64,000 bases of DNA, from positions 1 to 64,000 of the forward strand of contig JAPLKG010000010.1 of assembly GCA_026388185.1 (NCBI GenBank). Direction: 5' to 3'. Below, in pieces: positions 9,734-18,942 of the stretch. The position numbers and the translations under genes are program-made. Source of the stretch: Candidatus Eisenbacteria bacterium. GTDB taxonomy: Bacteria > Eisenbacteria > RBG-16-71-46 > JAFGJU01. Under the pieces are notes generated by a model. It had not been told where the DNA came from, did not search any database, and saw only the letters and a list, made by a program, of their open reading frames with translations. Each line of letters starts with the position of its first letter. Positions within the stretch are counted from its first letter, which is position 1.

Positions 9734-11046
9734 TGTTTGACAAATTCCAGAGCATATTCAGGATTCCCGAACTGAAGCGGAGGATCCTTTTTACGATAAT
9801 GATTCTCATTGTCTACCGTTTGGGGGGACACGTTCCGACGCCCGGAGTCAACGGATCGGCGCTGGCCGCGTTTTTCCAGGGCAAGGAAAGGACGCTCTTT
9901 GGTCTGTACGACATGTTTGTCGGAGGCTCTCTAAAGAATTGCACGATCTTTGCAATGGGTATAATGCCCTACATCAACGCTTCCATCATCCTGCAACTAC
10001 TCGGCGCGGTCATTCCCTATTTCCAGAAGCTTCAGAAGGAAGGCGAAGAGGGAAGGAAGAAGATCACGCAGTACACGAGATACGGGACGGTCTTTCTGGG
10101 GATGATACAGGCCTACGGAATAAGCATTTTCGTGGAGTCTTTGAGAAGCGAACTGGGCGCCGTTGTCCCGTACCCGGGCTTGAGCTTCAGACTCCTCACG
10201 ATGATAACGCTCACGTGCGGAACGGTGTTCGTGATGTGGTTGGGAGAACAGATCACGGATCGCGGAATCGGAAACGGTATTTCGCTGATCATTTTCATCG
10301 GCATCGTGGCTCGTTTCCCGAATGACGTGCTAAATACCGTGCGTGCGGTGAGTGGCGGTGCGCTGGAACTGTTCAGCATAGTTTGGCTGATGGTCCTCAT
10401 CATCGGCGTCATCGCGGCCGTGATAGTTATGACGCAGGGCATGCGGAAGATCCCGGTCCAATACGCGAAGAGGGTCGTCGGGCGGAAAATGTATGGCGGG
10501 CAGAATACTCACATTCCGCTGCGCGTCAACAGCGCCGGCGTCATTCCCATCATTTTCGCTCAGTCCCTGATAATGTTTCCCGGAACGCTTGCCACCTTCG
10601 TGAGAGACAACGCGACCATGGACAGACTGACCACGTTTTTCGCGCCGGGATCGTGGTCTTACTCTATGATCTACGGACTGGTCATCGTTTTCTTCACCTA
10701 TTTCTATACGGCGATCATTCTGAATCCTACCGATCTCGCAGACAACATCCAGAAGTACGGCGGTTTCGTGCCGGGAATCCGAGCGGGGAGGAAGACTGCC
10801 GAATACATCGACAGAGTGCTGATGAGGATAACGCTCCCGGGCGCCATCTTCCTTGCGCTCGTCGCAATTCTGCCGGACGTGTTGATTCACGAATTTCACG
10901 TGCCTTTCTATTTTGGCGGCACTTCGATATTGATCGTGGTTGGGGTTGCCCTGGACACGCTTCAACAGATTGAATCACACCTTCTGATGAGGCATTACGA
11001 AGGATTCATGAAGAGGGGAAAGATCAAGGGAAGAAGGTTCTACTGA
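9733..11046 (+). CDS. secY: Preprotein translocase channel subunit SecY
   Basis: SecY forms the inner-membrane protein-conducting channel with SecE and SecG. It has 437 residues with ten hydrophobic segments. The N-terminal helix begins FRIPELKRRILFTIMIL, followed by the plug-region GGSLKNCTIFAMGIMPYINASI. The cytoplasmic loop GQNTHIPLRVNSAGVIPIIFA and NPTDLADNIQKYGGFVPGIRAG are also present. The start overlaps rplO by one base, so translation is coupled. Confidence 0.98.
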   Translation: MFDKFQSIFRIPELKRRILFTIMILIVYRLGGHVPTPGVNGSALAAFFQGKERTLFGLYDMFVGGSLKNCTIFAMGIMPYINASIILQLLGAVIPYFQKLQKEGEEGRKKITQYTRYGTVFLGMIQAYGISIFVESLRSELGAVVPYPGLSFRLLTMITLTCGTVFVMWLGEQITDRGIGNGISLIIFIGIVARFPNDVLNTVRAVSGGALELFSIVWLMVLIIGVIAAVIVMTQGMRKIPVQYAKRVVGRKMYGGQNTHIPLRVNSAGVIPIIFAQSLIMFPGTLATFVRDNATMDRLTTFFAPGSWSYSMIYGLVIVFFTYFYTAIILNPTDLADNIQKYGGFVPGIRAGRKTAEYIDRVLMRITLPGAIFLALVAILPDVLIHEFHVPFYFGGTSILIVVGVALDTLQQIESHLLMRHYEGFMKRGKIKGRRFY

Positions 11047-11050
11047 TCCC

Positions 11051-11794
11051 ATGCGAATAGTGCTTCTGGGTCCGCCGGGATCTGGAAAGGGAACCCAGGC
11101 CAGGTTGCTCAAGGACCATTACGGGATTCTCCAGATCTCAACGGGGGACATCTTTCGAAGGGCAATCGCCGAGAGAACGCCTCTGGGTGTCGAGGCCGAG
11201 AAATATGTCTCCACGGGTGCGCTCGTTCCTGATGATTTGACAATAGAGCTTGTAAGGAACAGGTTGCAGCAGAAGGACACTGCAAGAGGTTTTGTCCTCG
11301 ATGGCTTTCCCAGGACGATTCCTCAGGCCAAGGGGATCGATGAGATATTCGAGGAGTTCGGTTGGGAGCTTGACGCCGTAGTTTACATAGACGTGCCTGA
11401 CGACGTTCTTCTGGAACGCCTCGTTCACAGGCAAACCTGCCCGTCTTGCGGGATGATGTACCACCGGGACAGCAGGCCTCCTGTTGATGAGGGAACGTGC
11501 GACGAGTGCCGTACACCGCTGGAGGTGCGCGAAGACGACAACGAGGAGACTTTCAAGAAGCGGTTGGCCGTGTACTTCTCTCTGACGTCGCCGCTTGTCG
11601 ACCACTACAGGCACGAGTCACGGCTCCTCGACATAGACGGTTCGGGCGGGGTAGAGGAAGTCTTTGAAAACATAAGCGCTGCGCTCGACGACAGACACAG
11701 GAGTTCGAGAAAGCGGACACATGATAAGTCTAAAGACGCCGGATCAGGTCGCCAAGATAAGGGAGAGTTGCATAATAGTCGCCGAGACCCTTGA
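11051..11794 (+). CDS. adk: Adenylate kinase with an overlapping C-terminal extension
   Basis: Adenylate kinase interconverts ATP + AMP and 2 ADP. The P-loop GPPGSGKGTQ is at residues 7-16, the AMP-binding region includes ISTGDIFR, and GFPRTIPQA is at 85-93. The LID is of the zinc type, with cysteines at 130, 133, 150 and 153. The family fold ends near residue 216. Here the frame runs on to 247 residues with a basic, low-complexity tail, and its last 74 bases overlap the start of map in another frame. The extension is either a real tail or the result of a lost stop codon. Confidence 0.95.
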   Translation: MRIVLLGPPGSGKGTQARLLKDHYGILQISTGDIFRRAIAERTPLGVEAEKYVSTGALVPDDLTIELVRNRLQQKDTARGFVLDGFPRTIPQAKGIDEIFEEFGWELDAVVYIDVPDDVLLERLVHRQTCPSCGMMYHRDSRPPVDEGTCDECRTPLEVREDDNEETFKKRLAVYFSLTSPLVDHYRHESRLLDIDGSGGVEEVFENISAALDDRHRSSRKRTHDKSKDAGSGRQDKGELHNSRRDP

Positions 11795-12491
11795 GGCCAT
11801 AGGACGAATCATTGAGCCCGGCATCACAACCAGCGAATTGGATCGTTGGGTGGTGGATTTCATAAAGTCCAGAGGGGCCGTGCCGGCTTTCAAGGGTTAC
11901 AGGGGCTTCCCTGCGAATGCGTGCGTTTCTGTCAACGAGGAGGTCGTGCACGGGATTCCAGGCGACAGAACGTTGCTTGAGGGGGACATTGTGAGCGTTG
12001 ACGTTGGAGCGAAAAAGAACGGTTACTTTGGAGACGGGGCGGCGACTTTTCCTGTGGGCGAGATTTCTGACGAAGCGCAACGTCTCATGGAAGTCACCGA
12101 GCTTGCCCTGATGAAGGGCATTGAGCGAGCAGTCGTGGGGAACCATCTCGGAGATGTGTCCCACGCGATTCAGAACTGCGTTGAAGGCGCAGGTTTTTCA
12201 GTCGTGAGGGATCTGGTCGGACACGGCATCGGAATTCAGATGCACGAAGACCCACAGGTCCCGAATTATGGGAGTGTAGGTTTCGGCCCGCTGCTAGTCG
12301 AAGGGATGGTTCTTGCAATAGAGCCAATGGTCACTGCCGGAGGTTGGGAGGTACAGACCCTCGCTGACAATTGGACAGTGGTCACGAAGGATGGGTCTCT
12401 TGCGGCTCACTTCGAGCACACCGTGGCTATATGCGATGAAGGGGTCGAGATCTTGACTCAACCGGGCTCGAGAGCCCTGAGGAGGTCGTAG
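11721..12491 (+). CDS. map: Methionine aminopeptidase, type I
   Basis: This enzyme removes the initiator methionine. The 256 residues start MISLKTPDQVAKIRES, typical for type I. All five metal ligands are visible: Asp in DVGAKKNGYFGDGA (two), His in GHGIGIQMHEDP, Glu in LAIEPMV and Glu in AHFEHTVAI. The start codon lies inside adk in a different frame, 74 bases before the adk stop, with only a weak ribosome-binding site. Translation may therefore depend on ribosomes finishing adk. Confidence 0.97.
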   Translation: MISLKTPDQVAKIRESCIIVAETLEAIGRIIEPGITTSELDRWVVDFIKSRGAVPAFKGYRGFPANACVSVNEEVVHGIPGDRTLLEGDIVSVDVGAKKNGYFGDGAATFPVGEISDEAQRLMEVTELALMKGIERAVVGNHLGDVSHAIQNCVEGAGFSVVRDLVGHGIGIQMHEDPQVPNYGSVGFGPLLVEGMVLAIEPMVTAGGWEVQTLADNWTVVTKDGSLAAHFEHTVAICDEGVEILTQPGSRALRRS

Positions 12492-12497
12492 ACTTAG

Positions 12498-12716
12498 GTG
12501 GCAAAGGAAGAGGGCATACAGGTGGAAGGCACCGTAGTTGAACCGCTTCCTAACGCTATGTTTAGGGTCGAGCTGGAAAACGGGCACTTGGTTCTGGCCC
12601 ACATCTCGGGCAAAATGCGAATGCATTTCATAAGAATTCTGCCCGGCGACAAGGTAACGGTGGAATTGTCTCCTTACGACCTGAGCAGGGGGAGAATAAT
12701 CTACAGATACAAGTGA
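12498..12716 (+). CDS. infA: Translation initiation factor IF-1
   Basis: IF-1 occupies the A site during initiation. It has 72 residues, the exact family length, starting [20 protein letters not shown] from a GTG codon, with [17 protein letters not shown] and [12 protein letters not shown]. It follows map by 6 bases. Confidence 0.98.
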   Translation: MAKEEGIQVEGTVVEPLPNAMFRVELENGHLVLAHISGKMRMHFIRILPGDKVTVELSPYDLSRGRIIYRYK

Positions 12717-12804
12717 GGGGTTGGGGCCAGCCGGCGGCGTGACAGGATTCGGGAACGTGGACAGCAATTGCGCGTGGTCGTGCTCCACCCGGGGAGTGGT
12801 GAAC

Positions 12805-12918
12805 ATGAAGGTCAGAGCATCGGTCAAGAGAATCTGCGAGCACTGCAAGATCGTGCGCCGGAAAGGCGTCGTGCGCGTGCTCTGCAAGGATCCGAGGCAC
12901 AAACAAAGGCAAAAATAG
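12805..12918 (+). CDS. rpmJ: 50S ribosomal protein L36
   Basis: L36 is the smallest 50S protein, 37 residues here. [20 protein letters not shown] begins at the ATG at 12805. The zinc ligands C-x2-C, Cys and His ([10 protein letters not shown]) mark the zinc-binding form. An in-frame opening from 12721 adds 28 residues without family similarity and is not used. Confidence 0.97.
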   Translation: MKVRASVKRICEHCKIVRRKGVVRVLCKDPRHKQRQK

Positions 12919-12947
12919 CGCCAAAGCAAGAGAGAAGGTGATACAAG

Positions 12948-13367
12948 TTGGCACGAATTGCAGGAGTTGATTTACCTGCTGAAAAGAGAATCGAAGTTGC
13001 TCTCACATACATTTACGGTATTGGTGTTTCCTCGGCCAGGAAGATTATCAAGGCTACCGGTGTGAATCCCGACATTCGCGTCAAGAATCTGTCGGAAGAA
13101 GATACGGGCAGGCTCAGAACCGAGATAGAGACTAGGTACAAGATCGAAGGAGCCCTCCGCAGCGAAGTCGGCATGAACATAAAGAGGCTAATGGACATCG
13201 GGACCTACAGAGGTTTGCGGCACAGGAAGGGTTTGCCTGTCAGGGGGCAGAGAACCAAAACGAACGCCAGAACGCGGAAAGGTCCCAAGAAGACTGCGGG
13301 CGCCCGCAGGTCAAGGGCCGTGACAACGACGAAACCGGCTCCGAGACCTGTGGCAAAGGAGGCATGA
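12948..13367 (+). CDS. rpsM: 30S ribosomal protein S13
   Basis: S13 contacts the P-site tRNA and bridges to the 50S. The 139 residues start from TTG with [22 protein letters not shown]-type sequence and include [27 protein letters not shown]-terminal tail of about 20 residues, rich in Arg, Lys, Ala and Pro, goes beyond the E. coli length. rpsK begins 3 bases after its stop. Confidence 0.97.
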   Translation: MARIAGVDLPAEKRIEVALTYIYGIGVSSARKIIKATGVNPDIRVKNLSEEDTGRLRTEIETRYKIEGALRSEVGMNIKRLMDIGTYRGLRHRKGLPVRGQRTKTNARTRKGPKKTAGARRSRAVTTTKPAPRPVAKEA

Positions 13368-13370
13368 GAG

Positions 13371-13760
13371 GTGGCAGTAGAAGAGAAGAAACCGAAGAAG
13401 AAGGAGCAGCGTGTTGCGCCCAATGGAGTCGCGCACATTCAGGCCAGCTTCAACAATACTATCGTGACCATCACGGACACAGATGGACGCGTGATTTGCT
13501 GGTCAAGTGCGGGGAAAGTCGGTTTCAAGGGGTCTAGGAAGAGTACACCCTTTGCGGCACAGGTGGCTGCGGAGGCTTCCGCGAGAGAGGCCTTGAGCCA
13601 CGGCATGAGAAGAGTAGAGGTGTGGGTCAAAGGGCCCGGTTCAGGCCGAGAAGCTGCCATTCGCTCGATACAAGCTGCCGGTCTAGAAGTGACAGCAATA
13701 AGAGACGTAACACCGATCCCTCACGACGGTTGTCGTCCGCCGAAGAGACGGAGAGTTTAG
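13371..13760 (+). CDS. rpsK: 30S ribosomal protein S11
   Basis: S11 forms the platform near the Shine-Dalgarno helix. The 129 residues start from GTG and contain [29 protein letters not shown] and the C-terminal [19 protein letters not shown]. Only three bases separate it from rpsM. Confidence 0.97.
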   Translation: MAVEEKKPKKKEQRVAPNGVAHIQASFNNTIVTITDTDGRVICWSSAGKVGFKGSRKSTPFAAQVAAEASAREALSHGMRRVEVWVKGPGSGREAAIRSIQAAGLEVTAIRDVTPIPHDGCRPPKRRRV

Positions 13761-13879
13761 ATTTCGGAAGCCTTCTGTCCTCTCTCGGCGGGCGACTCCG
13801 ACGAGACAGAGGGCCGTTGTAATCACACGGAGGTTTTCTTCCGCGAGGCGTTGTGTTTAGAGAACAGGTGGTGCGATAG

Positions 13880-14509
13880 ATGGCAAGAAACAGAGACGCG
13901 AAATGCAAGCAGTGTAGACGTGAGGGAACCAAGCTTTTCTTGAAGGGCGATCGCTGCGTGACCGACAAGTGCGCCTATGAACGCAGGGGTTACGCTCCCG
14001 GTGAACATGGCAGGGAGCGGAGGCTGCGTTTGACAGACTATGGGGTGCAGCTCAGGGAGAAGCAGAAGGCCAGGCGCATATACGGAATAATGGAGAAGCA
14101 ATTCAGGAACTATTTTCTTTCCGCTGAGAGGAAGAAAGGAATCACCGGAGCAACCTTGCTGCAAATGCTTGAATGCAGGCTCGACAACCTGGTATTTAGG
14201 CTCGGTTTCGCACCATCGAGACAGTCTGCCAGGCAGCTCGTCAAGCACGGTCATTTCGTAGTGAACCGGAGAAAGGTGAACGTGCCTTCGTTTCAGGTGA
14301 CACCCGGAAGTGAAATCTCCGTCAGAGAGAAAAGCCGCGAGCTTTTGGTCATAAAGAGCTCCGTCGAGATGAGCCAGGGCAGGGAGATGCCTTCCTGGCT
14401 TCAGATAGATCGTGAGAGCTTCTCAGGCAGGCTCCTTGAGATTCCATCAAGAGAGTTGATACCTGTTCCGGTTCAGGAGCAGCTCATAGTTGGGCTTTAC
14501 TCCAAGTAA
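13880..14509 (+). CDS. rpsD: 30S ribosomal protein S4, zinc-binding form
   Basis: S4 nucleates 30S assembly and, in E. coli, represses the alpha operon. The 209 residues open with [20 protein letters not shown] and [14 protein letters not shown], where four cysteines form the zinc knuckle of the C+ subtype. The S4 RNA-binding domain follows ([29 protein letters not shown]). It lies 119 bases after rpsK. Confidence 0.97.
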   Translation: MARNRDAKCKQCRREGTKLFLKGDRCVTDKCAYERRGYAPGEHGRERRLRLTDYGVQLREKQKARRIYGIMEKQFRNYFLSAERKKGITGATLLQMLECRLDNLVFRLGFAPSRQSARQLVKHGHFVVNRRKVNVPSFQVTPGSEISVREKSRELLVIKSSVEMSQGREMPSWLQIDRESFSGRLLEIPSRELIPVPVQEQLIVGLYSK

Positions 14510-14538
14510 GCGTACTGAAATGTCAGGGGGTCTATGAT

Positions 14539-15537
14539 ATGAAGTGGAAAAGCCTCCAGATGCCGAAGAAGATCGAGCTCGATGAAAAGACAGCCAGCGA
14601 CACGTACGGCAAGTTCACAATCGAGCCTCTGGAGCGTGGGTTCGGCCTCACAATTGGCAATGCGCTTCGACGCGTGCTGCTTTCCTCGCTGCCGGGCGCT
14701 GCCATCACAGCCGTGAAAATCGATGGCGCGCTCCATGAGTTCTCAACGCTTCGCGGGGTGCTCGAGGACACGGCGGAGATTATTCTCAATCTGAAACAAG
14801 TCCGCTTTACGTTGGCGTCAGACAGCATCAAGCGAGGCCTGTTTGAGGCGAAGGGGACATGCGAGATAGTTGCGGGCGATCTCAAGGTCGATGGCGACGT
14901 GAAGATCCTCAATCCCGACCTTCACATCGCAACGCTCAATAAGGACGGGGAACTGAAAGTAGAAGTCGAAATCAGCGGCGGAAGAGGTTACGTGCCTGCC
15001 GAGAATCAGCCGGGCGGTGACAGGGCAATCGGCATAATCCCCATCGACGCTCTCTTCAGCCCGGTAACCAACGTGACCTACCGTGTCGAGAGCGCGAGAG
15101 TGGGACAGCGAATAGACTTTGATCGGCTCATCCTCGAGGCCTGGACCGACGGCAGCGTCGTCCCGTGTGATGCGCTCTCTGTTGCCGGAAGGATCCTCAA
15201 AGACCATTTCGGCCTGTTCGTCCACTTTGAGGAAGAAGTAATCGTAGAGGAAGAAGAAACAGACAAGGAGACGGAGAGAGTAAAGCACCTGCTGCAGAAG
15301 AGTGTTGATGAGCTTGAGCTTTCGGTTCGCTCCGGCAACTGCCTCAGAGCGGCTCAGATAAGAACTCTCGGAGAGCTCGTGCAGAAGAGTGAGCCGGAAA
15401 TGCTGAAGTATCGGAACTTCGGGCGCAAGTCCCTCAAGGAGATCCTGGATATTCTTGAATCAATGGGTTTGCGCTTCGGCATGGACGTGAGCAAGTTCAA
15501 GCTGGCTGAGGCAGAGCAGCACGAAAAATTGGAGTGA
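14539..15537 (+). CDS. rpoA: RNA polymerase alpha subunit
   Basis: Alpha dimerises to nucleate RNA polymerase and contacts promoters and activators through its C-terminal domain. The 332 residues show the N-terminal domain ([30 protein letters not shown]-type) and the C-terminal domain ([20 protein letters not shown], then [10 protein letters not shown]). An acidic linker ([16 protein letters not shown]) joins them. It sits between rpsD and rplQ, the alpha operon order. Confidence 0.98.
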   Translation: MKWKSLQMPKKIELDEKTASDTYGKFTIEPLERGFGLTIGNALRRVLLSSLPGAAITAVKIDGALHEFSTLRGVLEDTAEIILNLKQVRFTLASDSIKRGLFEAKGTCEIVAGDLKVDGDVKILNPDLHIATLNKDGELKVEVEISGGRGYVPAENQPGGDRAIGIIPIDALFSPVTNVTYRVESARVGQRIDFDRLILEAWTDGSVVPCDALSVAGRILKDHFGLFVHFEEEVIVEEEETDKETERVKHLLQKSVDELELSVRSGNCLRAAQIRTLGELVQKSEPEMLKYRNFGRKSLKEILDILESMGLRFGMDVSKFKLAEAEQHEKLE

Positions 15538-15550
15538 GGGAGACAATCTC

Positions 15551-16102
15551 ATGCGACATAACAGGGACAAAAGGAAACTCAGTCGGACGCACGAACATAG
15601 GAGAGCCTTGCTGCGTAACATGACCACGGCTCTCTTTGAGCATGAGAGGATTGAGACGACCATAGCCAAGGCCAAGGAAACCAGGAGAGTCGCGGAGCAC
15701 ATGATAACTTTCGCGAAAAAAGGTGACCTCAATTCGCGGAGAATTGTTGCGAGCTATCTGATGAGCGCACAGATCGTCAAGAAACTCTTCGGGACGATCG
15801 CGCCCTGGTACACGAACCGCAATGGGGGCTACACCAGAATCATCAGGTTGAGAAGGAGGCTGGGAGACGGCGGCGAGATCGGCATTCTGGAGCTCGTTAA
15901 GTCCAAGGAGCTCGCGGAAGAGGACAAGAAGAAGAGACTCGAAAAGAGAGAGGCAAAGGTAAAGGCAAAAGAGGACCGACGCAAGCGCGAGGAGGAAAAA
16001 GCGCCCCCCGAAGAGAAAGTAGACGCCGAGGAAGCTCAGGCCAGGAAGAAGGCTGGAGCTGAAGAAGCTTCTGAGGAAAAGCGTGAGAAGAAGGGGAAAT
16101 AG
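15551..16102 (+). CDS. rplQ: 50S ribosomal protein L17 with charged C-terminal tail
   Basis: L17 ends the alpha operon. The family core occupies about residues 1-115: MRHNRDKRKLSRTHEHRRALLRNM, ETTIAKAKETRRVAEHMITFAKKGD and GGYTRIIRLRRRLGDG. A tail of about 65 residues, almost entirely Lys, Glu, Arg and Ala, follows and makes the protein 183 residues long, against about 127 in E. coli. Similar tails occur in several phyla; the role is unknown. Confidence 0.96.
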   Translation: MRHNRDKRKLSRTHEHRRALLRNMTTALFEHERIETTIAKAKETRRVAEHMITFAKKGDLNSRRIVASYLMSAQIVKKLFGTIAPWYTNRNGGYTRIIRLRRRLGDGGEIGILELVKSKELAEEDKKKRLEKREAKVKAKEDRRKREEEKAPPEEKVDAEEAQARKKAGAEEASEEKREKKGK

Positions 16103-16175
16103 CAGCGGAGAAGGTTCCGGAAGCGCCGAGTGCGCAACCAGAGTCGCCAGGGACAAAGACAAAATCGCCGCGAGA

Positions 16176-17405
16176 ATGAAAGGCCAGGCCATGTTGCTTG
16201 GCCTTGTTCTGTTTGTTGCGCAGATTTCGACCCTGTTCCTCGCGCCGGCGTTCGCAACTCTCGAGCCTCGCGACGCGTCAACGGTCGGGGCCGCACGCCC
16301 GACTCTCGAAGTCAGGGCGCTGTGGGTTCTCCGAAACACGCTCGTCTCCAGGGTCGAAATCGACCGCATGCTGCGACAGGCGAAGGACGCCGGATTCAAC
16401 CTGCTTTTCGTCCAGGTTCGTGGAAGAGGGGACGCGTTCTACAACTCGTCGATCGAACCGAGGGCGGAACTTCTCGCCGATCGGCAATTCGATCCGCTAG
16501 CGTACCTGCTTACTCAAGCTCACAGAAGCGACTTCGCGGTTCACCTGTGGCTCAACGCGTTTCTTGTGTGGTCTGCTCCCTGGAAACCCACGAACACAGA
16601 ACACGTGATGCTATCTCATCCTGACTGGGTGGCCGTTCGTTCTGACGGAAGACCACTCTCTGAGCTGTCGAGGGAAGAGGTCGAATCCATGGGAATTGAA
16701 GGTGTTTTTCTCGCGCCGGGCAACCCGGGCGTTCGCGAACACATCAGAGCCGTCGTCAGAGAGCTCGTGCAAAACTACGACGTGGACGGCGTGCATCTTG
16801 ATTACGTCAGATATCCTGACATGGCGGTGGGTTACGACAGGGGAACTAGGACTGAATTCATGCGTTGCTACGGGGTGGATCCCGATCGAATCGCAAACAA
16901 CAGAGAAGCCATGGCTGAGCTGTTTGGGAAACGGGGGCTACAGGATCTGGAAGGACTCTGGAAGAAATGGCGGGTTTCCAGTGTAGATGCTCTGGTGGAT
17001 TCCGTGCGTTGTGACTTGAAGTCTGTGGCCCCGAGAGTGAAACTCTCGGCGGCCGTAGTAGCAGACCCGCGATCCGCGCTCGGACGATACGCCCAGGACT
17101 GGCCGGCGTGGTTGGAGCGCGGCACGCTGGATTTTGCCGTTCCCATGTGCTATTCGGCTTCCACGGGGTTCGTCCGAAACCAAGTGCGCACGATAAAGGA
17201 CCTGGTCGGAGAAAGCAGGTTCTATCCCGGCATCGCGATGTACAACCAGTCTCCCGGAAGAGTCGTAGAGAAAGTGAGAGTCCTGAGACAAATGGGAATC
17301 AAGGGGTTCTCCATGTTTTGTTATGATCCCGAGCGCTCCAGAAGCTCGGTGCTGAGAGAGCTTTCGAGAACCGTCTTCGCAGATGCGGCCGTGCCGTGGC
17401 CGTGA
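16176..17405 (+). CDS. Exported GHL10/DUF187-family glycosyl hydrolase-like protein
   Basis: The product resembles the YddW / glycosyl hydrolase-like 10 family. It has a TIM-barrel beginning VEIDRMLRQAKDAGFNLLFVQVRGRGDA, then HLWLNAFLVWS, HPDWV, LAPGNPGVREH and the strand DVDGVHLDYVRYP that holds the likely catalytic acid. From the ATG at 16176 the 409 residues begin with a signal peptide (MKGQAMLLGLVLFVAQIST). An upstream in-frame GTG at 16083 would overlap rplQ and bury the signal. The protein probably acts on a cell-wall or exopolysaccharide glycan outside the cytoplasm; the substrate is unknown. It follows the ribosomal operon on the same strand. Confidence 0.85.
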   Translation: MKGQAMLLGLVLFVAQISTLFLAPAFATLEPRDASTVGAARPTLEVRALWVLRNTLVSRVEIDRMLRQAKDAGFNLLFVQVRGRGDAFYNSSIEPRAELLADRQFDPLAYLLTQAHRSDFAVHLWLNAFLVWSAPWKPTNTEHVMLSHPDWVAVRSDGRPLSELSREEVESMGIEGVFLAPGNPGVREHIRAVVRELVQNYDVDGVHLDYVRYPDMAVGYDRGTRTEFMRCYGVDPDRIANNREAMAELFGKRGLQDLEGLWKKWRVSSVDALVDSVRCDLKSVAPRVKLSAAVVADPRSALGRYAQDWPAWLERGTLDFAVPMCYSASTGFVRNQVRTIKDLVGESRFYPGIAMYNQSPGRVVEKVRVLRQMGIKGFSMFCYDPERSRSSVLRELSRTVFADAAVPWP

Positions 17406-17530
17406 GACGGATTTCGGTCCGGCGAGAAGAGCCCGCGAGTGGGGCCAACACAGGCATGTTTGCACAGAAGTATGGTGGCCGGTCCCAAGAGTTGTGGGTG
17501 AAGGCGTGACGGCTGACGCCGAGGTGGGGA

Positions 17531-18913
17531 ATGGAGGAAAGAGTAACAAACAGACTCCGCGAAATCGTGGGGCCCGAGTGTGTGCTCACGTCGGCAGAAG
17601 AGCTTCGCTGTCATTCTTGTGATGCCACAGGGAAGAGCGCACTGCCCGAAGTGGTGGTGCGTCCGGAGAGAGTGGAGCAGGTGTCAGCCATTGCGCGGTT
17701 CTGCACGGAAGAGGGCATCCCGCTCACGCCGAGAGGGGCAGGCACCGGTCTTTCCGGAGGAGCCGTCCCCGCAGGTGGAGGGGTGAGTCTCTCGCTCACT
17801 CGAATGAACAAGATCAGAGAGATTGTTCCCGAGGACCTCTATGTTGTCGTCGAGGCCGGAGCCGTCACGGAGGAGCTCCAGAGAGCGGTCGAGGCGGCAT
17901 CGCTTTTCTATCCTCCCGATCCTGCCAGTCGCAGAAGTTCAACAATCGGCGGTAACATAGGCACGGCGGCCCGCGGCCTTAGATGTCTCAAGTATGGCGT
18001 CACAAAGAACTACCTGATGGGCCTCGAAATCGTGTTGCCGACCGGAGACGTCATGAAGACCGGAGCGAGGACGTTCAAGAGCGTGGCCGGCTATGACCTG
18101 ACAAGACTGATGTGTGGCTCCGGGGGGACACTGGCCATTGTCACTTCGGCGACGCTCAAGCTTATCCCGCTGCCCGAGCACAGAGTGACGGTCCTCGCCG
18201 CGTTTGCGACGTTGGAGAAGGCGGCGGAGGCTTCTCGCAATGTGATTTCATGCGGGCTCACCCCTTCCGTCCTGGAAATCATGGATTCTCTCGCGGTCGA
18301 AGCCATGTCGAGAGACACCGCTCTTTCTCGCGGGGCACGGGGTTGTTCGCTGATTTTGGCCGAAACAGACGGTTTCAGGGAGGCCGCGGAGACGGAGGCG
18401 GATCGAGTAGCAAAGGCGTGCGCCGACTCCGGCGCGACGTTTGTAGAGAAGAGCGCCGAGCAATGGGAGAGAGAAGGGCTGTGGGAGGCGAGAAGGAGTG
18501 TTCTGACAGCGCTTGCGAAGCTTAACCCTGTGACCATTCTCGAGAACGTCACGGTGCCCAGGACCCTTATCGTCGAGATGATACGTTCGATCGCAGAGAT
18601 AAGCCGAAAGCACGAACTTGTCATTGCCACGTTCGGGCATGCGGGCGACGGAAACCTTCATCCTACGATCCTCGTGGACGCCCCGATTTCCGAAATGGCT
18701 TCGAAGATCGAACGGGCAGTGGTGGAGATTTCTGAGAAGGCACTTTCGCTCGGCGGGGGGCTTTCTAGCGAACACGTGATCGGAATAGAAGAGGGCAGGT
18801 GTTTTGGGTGCGAGATCGAAGCTCCCGCCTCCGAGATCGTGAAACGACTCAAGGATGCGTTCGATCCCAGGGGAATTCTAAATCCCGGAAAGCTACTTTG
18901 CGTTGGACGATGA
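17531..18913 (+). CDS. glcD: FAD-linked 2-hydroxyacid oxidase/dehydrogenase, GlcD type
   Basis: This is the flavin subunit of a glycolate/lactate-type dehydrogenase. The PCMH-type FAD-binding domain carries PRGAGTGLSGGA at about residues 67-78, and SSTIGGNIGTAARG follows. The C-terminal half has ENVTVPR and the metal/substrate motif FGHAGDGNLHPTI at about residue 370. It has 460 residues, the family length. It is followed after 29 bases by the iron-sulfur partner. The exact 2-hydroxyacid cannot be read from sequence. Electrons probably pass through the neighbour to the quinone pool. Confidence 0.9.
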   Translation: MEERVTNRLREIVGPECVLTSAEELRCHSCDATGKSALPEVVVRPERVEQVSAIARFCTEEGIPLTPRGAGTGLSGGAVPAGGGVSLSLTRMNKIREIVPEDLYVVVEAGAVTEELQRAVEAASLFYPPDPASRRSSTIGGNIGTAARGLRCLKYGVTKNYLMGLEIVLPTGDVMKTGARTFKSVAGYDLTRLMCGSGGTLAIVTSATLKLIPLPEHRVTVLAAFATLEKAAEASRNVISCGLTPSVLEIMDSLAVEAMSRDTALSRGARGCSLILAETDGFREAAETEADRVAKACADSGATFVEKSAEQWEREGLWEARRSVLTALAKLNPVTILENVTVPRTLIVEMIRSIAEISRKHELVIATFGHAGDGNLHPTILVDAPISEMASKIERAVVEISEKALSLGGGLSSEHVIGIEEGRCFGCEIEAPASEIVKRLKDAFDPRGILNPGKLLCVGR

Positions 18914-18942
18914 GTGTGCGTTTCGGCGTTAGGGTCTGAACA

